Shown one piece after another: positions 45,936 to 55,802 of a stretch of 64,000 bases of DNA; within the stretch, counting starts at the first letter, position 1, and the number at the start of each line of letters is the position of its first letter. The DNA is taken from the NCBI GenBank assembly GCA_009760855.2, contig WPIO01000099.1:317501-381500 (forward strand), in the 5' to 3' direction. The translations under genes were made by a program, and so were the position numbers. The notes beneath the pieces were generated by a model. It was not told the origin of the DNA, made no database searches, and saw nothing but the letters and a program-made list of their open reading frames with translations. Origin of the DNA: Cristatella mucedo (taxonomy: Eukaryota; Bryozoa; Phylactolaemata; Cristatellidae).

Positions 45936-46075
45936 TTCAACAGCCTCTTTCGCATAGCGACAGGAGAGCCTTTACGGCTGCTATCGCCACGGCTTGCAGC
46001 AGCAAAGAAGGATCGCCCGCTGCAGGATTCGAACCCACGACCTCGGGACCGAGATCGTGAAAAGCAAGTGCCAAG
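45936..46075 (-). mobile_element. SINE2 copy, head lost
   Basis: CAACAGCCTCTTTCGCATAG, GAGAGCCTTTACGGCTGC, GGATTCGAACCCACGACC (B-box complement), then GATCGTGAAAAGCAAG, where it breaks off. Confidence 0.87.
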
Positions 46076-46079
46076 CAGC

Positions 46080-46860
46080 CAGGACAGTGCAGGGGGCCTC
46101 AGCTCCACAGCGGACCGGACGTTGCTCTCCAGGCGTCGCCGCGTGGGTGGTGTGGCAACTAGAGAGCGGGGACAACGGACCGAATGGCGCTCGCCAGGCG
46201 GCTCTGCGTTGGTGGGCGGAGCGGCTGGCGAGGGCAGCTGCGAAAGGCAGCCAGGTGGCTGCCTTTCGCATCTGCTGAGCGTCCGTGTGCCTTTTCACGT
46301 TCAAAATCAAACGGCAGAGTCGCGGGCACTTAAACTCACCCTGGACGCGGCAGCTAGCTTGCCCGACCGAGCGCCAGCCGGACGAATGGCCGGCACGCTG
46401 GGGGCGGGATCGCAGCTCATCGTTCTCTATTCCTCCGCCAATCATTGTCTTCCTCTCTCTCTCTCTCTCCTCTCTAAGGCAGCCAGACGGCCTGCGTCCA
46501 TCTGGCGGGCCGTCGGTCGGCTGCAGGCGGTGACGGGAAGTGAGGGGGCGGGTCCACCGGTCGGTGGAGGCTGGCGCTAGCAGACGGACAGCTTGGGTCG
46601 CACCCGTTCTCATCGCTCGAGGTGAGCGCTTTCGGTCGCAGTCCGTGAGCCGCCGAAGGCAGCCGGAACTTGCGGCGGGCTAAGCGGCCGGCTGTCGAGC
46701 GTCACGGCGACCGGATCTTAGCAGGTTCGTGGCGCTGCAGACGGGAGATTCGCTACATCTCTAGAGGGGTTTCCTGGCGCCCTACCGACTTCCGACGCGT
46801 GAGATGATCTCGAGGAGCTTCACGGTGGCGTAAAAGGTGCCGCTTCGGCCGATGCAGATC
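46080..46860. promoter_or_regulatory. CpG-rich block with a splice donor
   Basis: GC-rich, CpG-retaining sequence without a convincing frame. A good donor, CTCGAG|GTGAGC, is at 46621/46622, so a non-coding first exon on the plus strand is possible. A 32-bp near-palindrome lies at 46239-46270. Confidence 0.35.
46239..46270. repeat. Inverted repeat, 15-bp perfect arms, 2-base centre
   Basis: TGCGAAAGGCAGCCA, GG, then the exact reverse complement. Confidence 0.96.
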
Positions 46861-46934
46861 AGGAGCCGCCTGCCTGTGCGCTGCCGCTGTGCATGTTTCT
46901 GCCCCCGCGGCAATTGCCCTCTACGTGCCGATGA

Positions 46935-47465
46935 CGATGACTATGGCGATGATGAGTTCGGGGGGTGGGAGTAGATCTGACAGGTAGGCTGGACTCCGAG
47001 AATGAAGGGACGTTAGCCCGAGTAACAGAACCTTGAAGTTGATCCGCCACCTGACTGGAAGCCAGTGCTGGTCGGCGACAAGTGGCGTGATGTGGCAACT
47101 GCGTCGCTCACGACGGACAAGCCTAGCTGCAGAACTTAGCACCAACTGTAAGCGCCCGATTCCGGTAGACCAGCAAGCAGTGAGTAGCGGAAGTGGAGAC
47201 GGGAACTTCACAAATGCATTTACTAATTTAGATGTGGTATCTCTGTCTAAACCAGCCCGAATTTGAGCAATATTGTGTAGCTGAAAGGACGCAGACTTGA
47301 CTGTGGAGCCGATGCGGTCGCCTAACGAAAGGTCACTTTGGAACACGAAGCCTAGATTTCGTGCAGATGCAACCGCAGATATGCTGGCAGAACCGATTGT
47401 GAGAGTTAATCTATACAAATTCTTAAGCACACTTGGTTTACCCAGTTTAACTGGTTTGTTTCGAG
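46935..47465 (-). mobile_element. LINE-A coding fragment
   Basis: Minus-strand protein KLGKPSVLKNLYRLTLTIGS, ISAVASARNLGFVFQSDLSL, then RRERRSCHITPLVADQHWLP. It corresponds to the region after YADD and carries frameshifts. No 3' tail, so this is an internal fragment. 47466-48109 shows no recognised gene. Confidence 0.87.
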
Positions 47466-48109
47466 GCTGCTGAACGCCGCACTGCAGAAGCTGCAGCAAG
47501 GAGGAGCCGTTATCGCCAGCGACGAGAGGTCGCGAGAGACCGAGAGAGGAGCTGAAGCCCGTGCTAATTTCCCATGATTCCTCGCGGGCATAAGCTAGCA
47601 AACGTAATTCGTACAACAGACGGAACAGTGCGGATAAGCTTCAAACAAACAAATCATGATTTGGATCACGATCGCAACCCGTAATACATCCAGCTCGTGC
47701 CGCGCTTGATACTCGACGGCATACGAAGTGCGTTCACGAAAATAGATATCCATTCTTAGGGATATGAAAATGTTTTTTAACAGAGGCGAGTCCTATGGAA
47801 ACGAAGCACGGTGCTCATTGATCCCGGATTATGGCCTTTACGAAACCTGTTAACGGCTCCTCAATTATTGACTGCGTTCGCAGTACGCACTCTTCGGCTT
47901 AGACGATATTTAAGCTTAGATAACTTGAAATCGATTCAGCAAACGTTTACCCCCAACTTGAGAGCAAGTTTCCTTTGTGCAGGTACTTCCATTGGCACCG
48001 TCGGACAGCTAGCGATCGGAATTTATTATAGCCGGACGTTTCAGACATGCAAAGGGAAAGACAAGCGTAGCCGATGGGTGCATGGGTGCGAGCACACGCA
48101 CACTCACCA

Positions 48110-48250
48110 ACGCCCCGGTTTGGACCGAGGGTTAATGTGGTTGCCTTAACGACCGAGGTCAAGGTGCTCACCTTCGCGACCGAAGTTATAGGCTTGAGCC
48201 CTGTGGCATTTGCAATGCGCCTAGATAGAGATTCAGAGAGCTGAACCTTT
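48110..48250 (+). mobile_element. SINE1 copy forming half of a palindrome
   Basis: Head CCGGTTTGGACCGAGGGTTA, B-box region GGCTTGAGCCCTG, CGCCTAGATAGAGATTCAGA. Its second half reappears inverted at 48250-48311. Confidence 0.8.
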
Positions 48251-48311
48251 ATCTAGGCGCATTGCAAATGCCACAGGGCTCAAGCCTATAACTTCGGTCG
48301 CGAAGGTGAGC
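48166..48311. repeat. Perfect 62-bp inverted repeat with 22-base spacer
   Basis: Left arm 48166-48227 (GCTCACCTTCGCGACC... to CTAGATA), right arm 48250-48311, identical as reverse complements. The spacer holds a small TTCAG/CTGAA pairing of its own. Confidence 0.98.
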
Positions 48312-48349
48312 GCTACGCAATGATATATATATTTAGCTATACATATGAT

Positions 48350-48515
48350 CTGATTTTACAGCCTCTTTTTGCATAGCGACAGAAGAGCCTCTACGTCTGT
48401 CGCCGCCGCTGGCAGCGGCATTAAAGGATCGCCCACGGCAGGATTCGAACCCATGAACTCGAAACTGAGGTCGCGATAAGCAACCGCCTTACCCAGCGTG
48501 CCATCACTGCTCACG
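48350..48515 (-). mobile_element. SINE2 copy, near full length
   Basis: CAGCCTCTTTTTGCATAGCG, AGGATCGCCCACGGCAGG, ATTCGAACCCATGAAC, GTGCCATCACTGCTCAC. Confidence 0.9.
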
Positions 48516-48667
48516 TATACAAATACGCGTGCACACACGCACGCTCATAAATAGTGCTCGTGTAAATAATGCAAGTGCACGATATACGATGAGTTCGCGG
48601 CTCTGTAAAGCCTTAGCTTTAAAGCGCCCCCTAGCAATAGACTGCCAAATGCAACCCTTAATTAAGC

Positions 48668-48770
48668 CGGCTTGATATTTTGTATATTATATATTAAATG
48701 TAATATACATTCAAACATTTAATATTAAATTAAATTATATATTATTTAATTTTAAATTATTAGAATAGTT
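48668..48770. repeat. AT-rich low-complexity tract
   Basis: Almost pure A/T with TATATTAAATGTAATATAC and TTAAATTAAATTATATAT palindromic words. 48771-49090 has no recognised gene. Confidence 0.85.
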
Positions 48771-49090
48771 CGTTGCTCGGCCGTTGCGACGGCATTCCAG
48801 CCAGAACTGCGTTTGCATTCACCGGTGTCCCGAGTTCAATTGCATAAGCTAACTAGGTAGGCTATGCCCGTGTGAAATTTGAGGGACATTTCGAGTGGCT
48901 TCCGCTTGCTTCTTCCTCCGTCTCTCCGGCCCATCGTCGTATTGATTGGACTGACCAACGGCTTTTTAGCGACGCCAATCCGCCCTGTTGCTGCCTTTTT
49001 TCTCAGTCTCCCAGGACCCATTTTGCTGGCGAGAGCGGCTCCTTCTCGCAGCATCTGCAGAGCGCCGTTCAGCAGCCTTCTTCTGGCGTC

Positions 49091-49260
<170 letters not shown>

Positions 49261-49664
49261 CTCCTCCTCTCGCGGGTGCGACTGACGTACGGCTTCAGCT
49301 TGTCGGAAATCGTCGTGCTTCCGCTTCTGTCTCAGTCTCTCCATCTTGTTGCTGGCGAGAGCGTCTTTTCCTTTCAGCTTCTGCTGATGCACGATCTTGA
49401 TTGGTATTACTTTAAAAAATTTAAATAGGTGCACATTTTAAGCCTGCCTATAATTAGCAGCCATTTGGCAAAGGTAGTAAAGCGCACACTTTATGGGGCA
49501 GCTTCCAAATACGCCAACGCAGCTACGCCGAGCGGAAGTGGAGAAGCGCCGGAAGCTCGTCGCATCGGACAAGAGGGCACGAGAGGGCAAGCTGCTGGAA
49601 TGCCGCCGCCAGCCTTTGAAAAATCCTTTAATTTTTGTTTTTTATGCCCGTCCTAATTCCGGCA

Positions 49665-49790
49665 TTTCGATGTGTAAAGCGGCAGAAGAGCCGCAACGGC
49701 TGTCGCCGCCGCTTGCAGTTGTCGATAACGAATCGCCCACTGCAGGATTCGATTCTACGACCTCGGTCGTGAAGAGCGAGCACTTAACAT
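49665..49790 (-). mobile_element. SINE2 copy, partial
   Basis: GCGGCAGAAGAGCCGCAACG, CGATAACGAATCGCCCACTG, AGGATTCGATTCTACGACC, TCGTGAAGAGCGAGCAC. Confidence 0.85.
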
Positions 49791-49952
49791 CCTTCTAGGC
49801 AACATAATCTCCAAGCTTGATGGCTGCCAAAAAAAATTAAGCTAAGAGCGTACCAATTTATAACAAAACATAACAGAACAGACCGTCGCTAACGTTATCC
49901 ATTAACGTTGGTGTACCTGCATGCATTGGTGCTGCACCTAAGGCGCTGAGAA

Positions 49953-50470
49953 AAAAAGCTCATTTGTGTAGCGCCCTAAGAGAACTTGTTATCTCTATTC
50001 AGGCGCTTCACATGCAGGGGCTCGGGTGCGCGATGGCGGCACGACGAAGAACGAAGCCCGCACAGGCGAGCTGCGGCACTGACGACGACGGCTGCATTGA
50101 ATCGTACGCAAGCAATGCCAGCGAGCGAGCGTACGTACGGATGCAGTAGCCGTCGTAGAAGCAGCTCCGGAGCGCCAGTGGAGAGGAGAGAATGAGGGAG
50201 AGCGAGTGGATAGCGTCCACGCAGGCCGGTGGACCAGCAGAAAGTTCCTCGCTGCAGGACTAGTGGGTCACGCGACCGCAGCTGGCCCATTGCAATTAAA
50301 TGCAGCCGGGTTAGCCGATACTGTCCAACTGCTGCGCGTAATGAGGCGGTACTCAGCGCGCGCCCGTTGGCCGGGTGGAGTGGGTGTGAGTCCTGGCTAA
50401 GGCTGAACTGCATTGCGGGCGTGGCCACGCCCACACATGTGCCACGTGGCTCGAGCCCACGACCTCTGCG
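49953..50470 (-). mobile_element. SINE1 split by R1
   Basis: The tail half (49953-50012, TTTGTGTAGCGCCCTAAGAG, CAGGCGCTTCACA) and head half (50434-50470, CACATGTGCCACGTGGCTCG, AGCCCACGACCTC) belong to one antisense SINE1; R1 lies between them. Confidence 0.82.
50013..50433 (+). mobile_element. Dispersed repeat R1, copy 1, solo-LTR-like
   Basis: 421 bases starting TGCAGGGGCTCG and ending in the palindrome GGGCGTGGCCACGCCC plus A. CACA flanks it on both sides (50009-50012, 50434-50437) inside SINE1. TG...CA ends with a 4-bp duplication resemble a solo LTR. The second copy at 63094 is colinear. No coding capacity. Confidence 0.72.
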
Positions 50471-50474
50471 GCCT

Positions 50475-50513
50475 CATTCTTACCGGACATGGAAGCCGCT
50501 ACAACCGGTTTGC
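50475..50513. repeat. Shared motif, copy 2 of 3
   Basis: CATTCTTACCGGACATGGAA and GCCGCTACAACCGGTTTGCA resemble 42476-42510 and 58947-58985. Confidence 0.6.
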
Positions 50514-50639
50514 AATTCTGCCAAGCAGCTAGCGGATGACCTAGATGCGGGGCAGCGGTTGCGGGCAGCGACTGCACGCAGCCATTTTGCGCCCAGGATT
50601 CCGGTGCGCTTAGTTGTACATCAATAAGTGAACGAAAGA

Positions 50640-50677
50640 CTCGGCGGCGGGCTCTAAATCCAGAGCCCGCCGCCGAG
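50640..50677. repeat. Hairpin, 16-bp perfect arms, 6-base loop
   Basis: CTCGGCGGCGGGCTCT, AAATCC, then the exact reverse complement. No T run follows, so it is not a terminator type. Confidence 0.97.
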
Positions 50678-51300
50678 CTCTCGGAGCGTGCCTCGCGGCA
50701 GACTAGGGGCTCGCTGCACTCGCTCACCTATTAGCGCCGACCGTGCAAACGACGTACGTACCGGCCGCGTCCGCCTCCGCCGCCGCCGCCGCCGCGGCCG
50801 AGTCGCTTCCTCGCAGCTCCGAAAAGTCGTCCCGTTCTGGCGCTCTCACTCGCGCTCGCGATGTCTATTTCGAGCGACGGTTTGCTCAGCACTCTCAGCC
50901 TCTCACGGAAGATCGCGTATCGTCGCAAATACGTAGTCCTCTTGGTGCCGCCAGCCCGGCGCGGCATCTAGTTCTATCTCAAGGCGCTCGAGTGCCGCGA
51001 GCGGAGCAGAGCTGAGCGCGCCGGCAGGCGACGCAAGCTTGAGCCGATTGCCACGCTCTACGAATCGACGTCCGCGTCGCGGGGCAGGGGGCGGGCCGGG
51101 GCGGGCCTACCGCTTGCCGTCGCCGTAAGCATCGACCAGCCGCAGGCGATCGACCGGCGGGCGATGCCTTCCGGTTTAGCTTGACCGAAAACGATTGCGC
51201 AAGAGAGCGGACGCACGTTCCCGGCTCGAGAGTTAACATGGACGCCTTCGCTTTCGAATGCAAAAGCACCGGGCTCTCCACCGGCTTCTGCATGAGTTTG
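50640..51300. promoter_or_regulatory. CpG-rich block
   Basis: GC-rich with retained CpG and a short CCG/CGG run near 50770-50800. A small plus-strand frame begins at 51239 with an ideal start context (AACATGG; MDAFAFECKSTGLSTGF). It lasts about 41 codons and I cannot assign it. 51301-51700 shows no recognised gene. Confidence 0.35.
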
Positions 51301-51704
51301 GCTCGAAGCGGATGCGTAGCCTGTTGGAAATTTAGATTTTTGGATTTTGACTCGAAATAGATGGGTAGCTAGCTACTACTCCGGCCTCGGGATTGTGCCG
51401 TCGTGGGTTCAACTTGCGAAAACATTTATGTCGCAGCACGTTCGTCTACATTTACGTATGGCGTCGCGATATCATTCTCTGGCATTCGGCCGTGCCTCCA
51501 TCATCCAGGCATTATGGCCTCCCGCTATCCCGCTTGCCTGCTGGCTGCGGTCTTTTTTCCCTCGGCCGCTTGCATTAGCCTCTTGTCGACGGTCTGGATG
51601 TCCCTCTCCCGCTTGGTTGATCTCTGCCAAATGCGGCTCTTTATCAAATCGCGTCTCTCACTGTAGTTGCCGCTCTATGTCACCGCTCGACAATACGAGA
51701 CTAA

Positions 51705-51736
<32 letters not shown>

Positions 51737-51935
51737 GCTCCCTCTCTCTCCCTCTCTCGCCCTCTCTATCGCTCCCTCTCTCGCTCCCTCTCTCTCGCTC
51801 TCTCGCGCGTTCTCTCTCTCGCTCCCCCTCTCTCTCGCTCTCTCTTCCTCTCTCTCGCTCGCTCTCATCCCCCCTCTCTCTCTCTAGCTAGCTCTCTCGC
51901 TCTCTCGCATCACTCTCTCACTCTCGCTCTGGCTC
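51705..51935. repeat. (CT)n with CTCGCTC interruptions
   Basis: CT blocks mixed with CGCTCC, CGCTCT and AGCTAGCT words. Confidence 0.93.
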
Positions 51936-52023
51936 GTTCGCAGATCCTGAACGTCCGCGATTTACTCGACGTGCCGCCGCCGATCTAACCCGTTCTCGCG
52001 GGATCTGCTTGAATACTGGGCCA

Positions 52024-52172
52024 CGGAGCCCACGAGGTACGGTGCTTAATCTTTGTGACTGAGGTCGTGGGTTCGAATCCTGTAGTAGGCGATCCTTTAT
52101 TGCCAACTGCAAGCGGTGGTGACAACCGTTTAGGCTCTTATGCCGCTGTACACACGATGCTGTTAAATCAGT
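52024..52172 (+). mobile_element. SINE2 copy
   Basis: GAGCCCACGAGGTACGGTGC head, B box GGGTTCGAATCCTG, GCGATCCTTTATTGCCAAC, GCTGTTAAATCAG. Confidence 0.85.
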
Positions 52173-52289
52173 TTATGTGTGTTGTTTATTTTTTGGGGCG
52201 TATAGTTAACGCAGCAGACGAATGGGGCTCGGGGTTTGTCCTCTGGAAACAGCTGCGCTCCAGGTCGCTCAATAAAAATATTCTGGACG

Positions 52290-52395
52290 CGCTATTTCAA
52301 AGCAACTTATAATTTGATAAGCACATGACCTCGACGTCAAGCTGGCCTACGCTCAGCTGAGGAACATTTCCGAAATCGAGTCCAGGTCTGAGGTA
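52290..52395 (+). mobile_element. Ancient LINE-A fragment
   Basis: TTTCAAAGCAACTTATAATT, GTCAAGCTGGCCTACGCTCA and AACATTTCCGAAATCGAG follow the LINE-A order after YADD. 52396-53000 shows nothing recognisable. Confidence 0.55.
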
Positions 52396-53004
52396 AGAGC
52401 ACGAAAGGCAAACGAATGAACGCATTTGTCACTTGCGGCTGGGATTGCTGTATGCAATTTCGTTCACGACTCCCGGCTTATGCCCCAAACGGTGAATAAC
52501 TAGAATATTGGACAATCAATCATACCAAAATCAAGTTTTTGTTAAGACGGGCATTTCAAAAGGCAAACACTTTCACTCCTTTAATTCACTTCACAAGATC
52601 TCTCTATAATACAGGATGGCTACCCTCGCTATCTAAAGCCAGTGCATCTAATGTTGTCGGTGCTTCACGTGCCTCACTTCTAACCTCAAGCTGACCTCAA
52701 TCTGACATCTATCGAACCTTGTTTGCTCTCGCTTTACCCGTTTCTTGACGTCAAGTCATCTCGTCGCTGCTTGCAATGAAGGAAAATCATCTGCAGCTTT
52801 AACTTTAAAATCACCTGCAGCTTGACTTTAAGTCAGCATTCGCCGTCCTTTCCGGAGCTTGCATCCGGCTTCAACGTGCTCTGACTTTGCTCTCTCCAAG
52901 TTCCAACTTAAGACGCATCTAAACTGCTCAGCCCAGCTCCAGAGCCTCAGAAAGTGCGTTCTTTTTATTCATGCGTGCGCTTTGCGTGCTAATGCAACGT
53001 GATT

Positions 53005-53624
53005 GATCTCGTCTGTAACTCCACAAAGCCACAAAGACTACGTAGGTGTTGCGCAGGAGAGTTTAGTATAGCGCACGCACAGCCTGTGCGGCTTTCGGTA
53101 AGCATTCGGTAGCCAATAGACTTCGTCTCACGCAACAAAGAAACCTCAGGAGAGCAGTTGAGGTGGTGAGCAGCATGGAAGTAGCTGCTCAGGACTGCTG
53201 AAAAGGATGCACCATAGTCGGTGGCAGGAGAGTAGTTGTCGTTGCGTAAGAATTGTGGAAGCGAGTTCCACAGTCTAGGACCTGCAGAGCTAAAGGTTCT
53301 GTCGCCAACTGTCTTTAAGCGGAGGAATGGGACAGCTAATTTAGTGTCCACACAGGACCTGAGGCCGCGAACAGGCTGAAACTGATGCAGTAGTTCAGCT
53401 AGGTACGAAGGAGCCAAGCCATGGCGGGCCTTGTGGGTCAGCGTAAGAACTTTGCTCTCTATCCGTTGCTCCACCGGCATCCATCCTAGCTCTTTTAGCA
53501 AAGAAGACACGTGGTCAAACCTCTGGGACTTGAAGACTAGCCCTGCAGCTACATTCATAGTCAGCTGCAGTGGCCAAGTTTCTTTTTTTGGTAGCCCAGC
53601 CAAAAAGGAATTTACAATAATCAA
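53005..53624 (-). pseudogene. LINE-B ORF2 C-terminal remnant
   Basis: Frame encodes NSFLAGLPKKETWPLQLTMN, LVFKSQRFDHVSSLLKELGW, LAELLHQFQPVRGLRSCVD, SSAGPRLWNSLPQFLR and TKSIGYRMLTESRTGC. Upstream RT sequence is out of frame with it, with stops near 53950 and small indels at about 53640-53740, so ORF2 is broken. Confidence 0.85.
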
Positions 53625-54045
53625 GCCGAGCCAGAACTCATGAGCTAGTTTACTTTTTTGTAAGCCACTGTGGAAGACAGCTCATAATCTTAGATTGGGA
53701 TCAGACGGGATGGCTAACTGTAGAAGCAGTCTTCCGAGCTTTTAAAATTGAGGCAGCCGTCGAAAACGACACCTAAATTTCGAGCACGTGGTGATGGTCG
53801 CACAACAGCATCCGCTATTAGACGAGTAAAGCCTTTTAATCCAGCCGCACACTCAGGGTGTCCTATCAGCAGCAGTTCGGTTTTATCATCATTTAATTTC
53901 AGGAAGTTTTCCGAAATTCAGGATCGAATGTCGGCAAGGCAAGCATTCAGTTTCTCAGTTGCTGCAGCAGATTCCGACGGTTTGAATGACAAATACAACT
54001 GAGTATCGTCAGCATAAAAGTGATATCCTACTCCACGGGCCTTAA
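53005..54045 (-). mobile_element. LINE-B, RT box to 3' end
   Basis: Reverse complement opens at the RT box GYHFYADDTQLYLSFKPSES (about 54035-53975), then KLNACLADI, the SRLDYCN region and the C-terminus, to the 3' end near 53005. It is 5'-truncated just upstream of the catalytic box. Confidence 0.9.
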
Positions 54046-54326
54046 TCACTTTCTGTTGTGATATATGGCAGTGCTATTTAAGTAACTGGCGGCACAGGCC
54101 CGGGGAGTTACATCGACGACGCCGGGCAGATCGGTTGCGCACTGCGGCGTCCGAGCGAATAAGCGTCTTTGAGCCCGCTTCGATGTTCTGCGCGGCGCGG
54201 CGTACTTGCCGTTAGGAGGAACGTCAAACGACAACATTGGAGAAGATAGGCGGCAAAGGACAGCGCCGCCCGCCAGGGTGCGTTAGCCTTCGGCCTCCAC
54301 AATGCGTAAGTCTGTAACCAAAGCTA
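54046..54326. other. CpG-rich sequence without a recognisable gene
   Basis: Open frames on the minus strand (Arg- and Ala-rich) look compositional. It may be the left part of R2 copy B. Confidence 0.3.
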
Positions 54327-54369
54327 GGGGGCGGGGCGGGGCGGGGCGGGGCGGGGCGGGGCGGGGCGG
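54327..54369. repeat. (GGGGC)n minisatellite, about 8 units
   Basis: GGGGC repeated in tandem on the plus strand, with G-quadruplex potential. Confidence 0.96.
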
Positions 54370-54374
54370 CAACT

Positions 54375-54828
54375 TCCCGATACTGCGCCGCCATGCTCTG
54401 GTCCCGCCGCCCGCTCGCCGCAACGCTAGGCTGGCGGGTGCGACGAGCGGCAGTTTGATTGAACCCCTTTACAACACTATCGCATGCGAAACAACAACGA
54501 TGGAGGAGCTAAACAAATATTGGAGGCTCTAGGTACATAAGACTACAGGTGGGAGGGTGGGTGGCGAGACGCAGTAAAAACGAGGTCAGCCTTCCCGACG
54601 TGGGAGAAAATTCTCGGGCGAGTGCAATCTCGAAGGCGGCACTGCTATCTCACAAGTACCGACTCGCGGCGACATTGGTCAGACAGTGTTTGCTTAACGC
54701 GAAACCACTAGCGCGAGGGTGCACAGCTCGCGCTAGTGGAAGACGAGGATGAAAGGAGGACAGCGGACAACACGCTGCAGGCGGGGGGGGGGGGAAGCGC
54801 AATAAACAAGCCATAACGGCGAGCGTGC
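54375..54828 (+). repeat. Dispersed repeat R2, copy B
   Basis: Colinear with copy A at 44215-44645 (see there). Contains a 12-base G run at 54783-54794 and a 13-bp-arm hairpin at 54705-54739. Confidence 0.65.
54705..54739. repeat. Hairpin, 13-bp perfect arms, 9-base loop
   Basis: CCACTAGCGCGAG, GGTGCACAG, then the exact reverse complement. Not seen in R2 copy A. Confidence 0.95.
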
Positions 54829-55660
54829 TTATATTTGTAACGCCGAAGGCTCGGCGGAGTAGGCTTGACCTGCCGCTTACCTAGCGGCGTAGCCTAGCGC
54901 CTAATGCCGTTCGGTGCGCGCCTACTCGCAATAAGCCGGCCGCCACGAAACGAGCGTTTCTGGCGCTGACCTACTTACCGTTACTAAAGGGGGTCGTGAG
55001 TCCGCGGCGTGAATTGGAAAACGAGACACACACATTGGGGATTTTATTGAACTTTATTCGCAAGCGCACAAAGTCGCTTCGCGTCTAGTTCAGCTTTATC
55101 TCCACACTCCTCGCACGTTCCCAACAGCACCAACACTCTTGCGCAGGGAATACTTCTCCACACTGAGCGCGAACCGAAGCCTAAAACCTGACCGGAGAAC
55201 TAGAACTCGGTCTCCACCAGTGCGGCAGGAATACTCCACACACGCCAACTCAAGCACGCCTGCGGAGGAAACACGTCTCCACACTGACGCTACTTACATC
55301 TATACTGGAGAACGACCCAAATAGACAGAGCTCGAACTGGAGCCTAAACCCTAACCGGAGAACTAGGCCTCCACGCACGTCAACTACGCCTAGTTCGCAC
55401 CGGCAAATCGCAAGGCCGAGACCACGTGTTAGCGCGCACACACAAAAAACAAACGAAACATAAAATGCCAGCGTGGGCGCGATACGACCGTATTCAGAGG
55501 AGTCCACCGAATCCTCCTAGCGCTGTCTCGCACTGTTCCGTCAATCGCCGGCGAACAGCCTACCCTCCTCCCTCGCTTTCAGAGAAACGCCTTTAGGACC
55601 TAGGAACTAGGCCTTTGAATCCTAGCCTGGTTTCGTGTTGGCTTCTTGAAAGAAATGGTA
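54829..55660. other. Unassigned CpG-rich sequence with internal repeats
   Basis: GAACCGAAGCCTAAAACCTG and CCGGAGAACTAG near 55177-55206 recur as GAACTGGAGCCTAAACCCTA and CCGGAGAACTAG near 55336-55366. TCCACACTGA recurs at about 55157 and 55276. On the minus strand AATAAAGTTCAATAAA at about 55050 looks like a polyadenylation region. It may be an unknown transposon end. Confidence 0.35.
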
Positions 55661-55667
55661 GCCTCTT

Positions 55668-55770
55668 TATAATAATAATAACATACTTCCTAAAGCGCCC
55701 TCAGAGAACTCAATCTCCCCCCCTATGCGCCCCACACGTGCTGCAGAGAAAACACGATCTCTTGAACGAA
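55668..55770 (-). mobile_element. Short LINE-A 3' tail
   Basis: (TAA)n, AAAGCGCCCTCAGAGAACTC, AATCTCCCCCCC, CGTGCTGCAGAGAAAACACG. It precedes a second, longer LINE-A in the same orientation. Confidence 0.82.
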
Positions 55771-55802
55771 ATGGTCGTATCATTAAGATCTGCAAAGTCT
55801 TG

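Noticed and set aside
50640-50677. Transcription terminator hairpin
   Set aside because: Eukaryotic context and no T run after the stem.
54836-55660. Solo LTR beginning TGTAACG at 54836
   Set aside because: No matching CA end with a target duplication was found, and no second copy is in the window.
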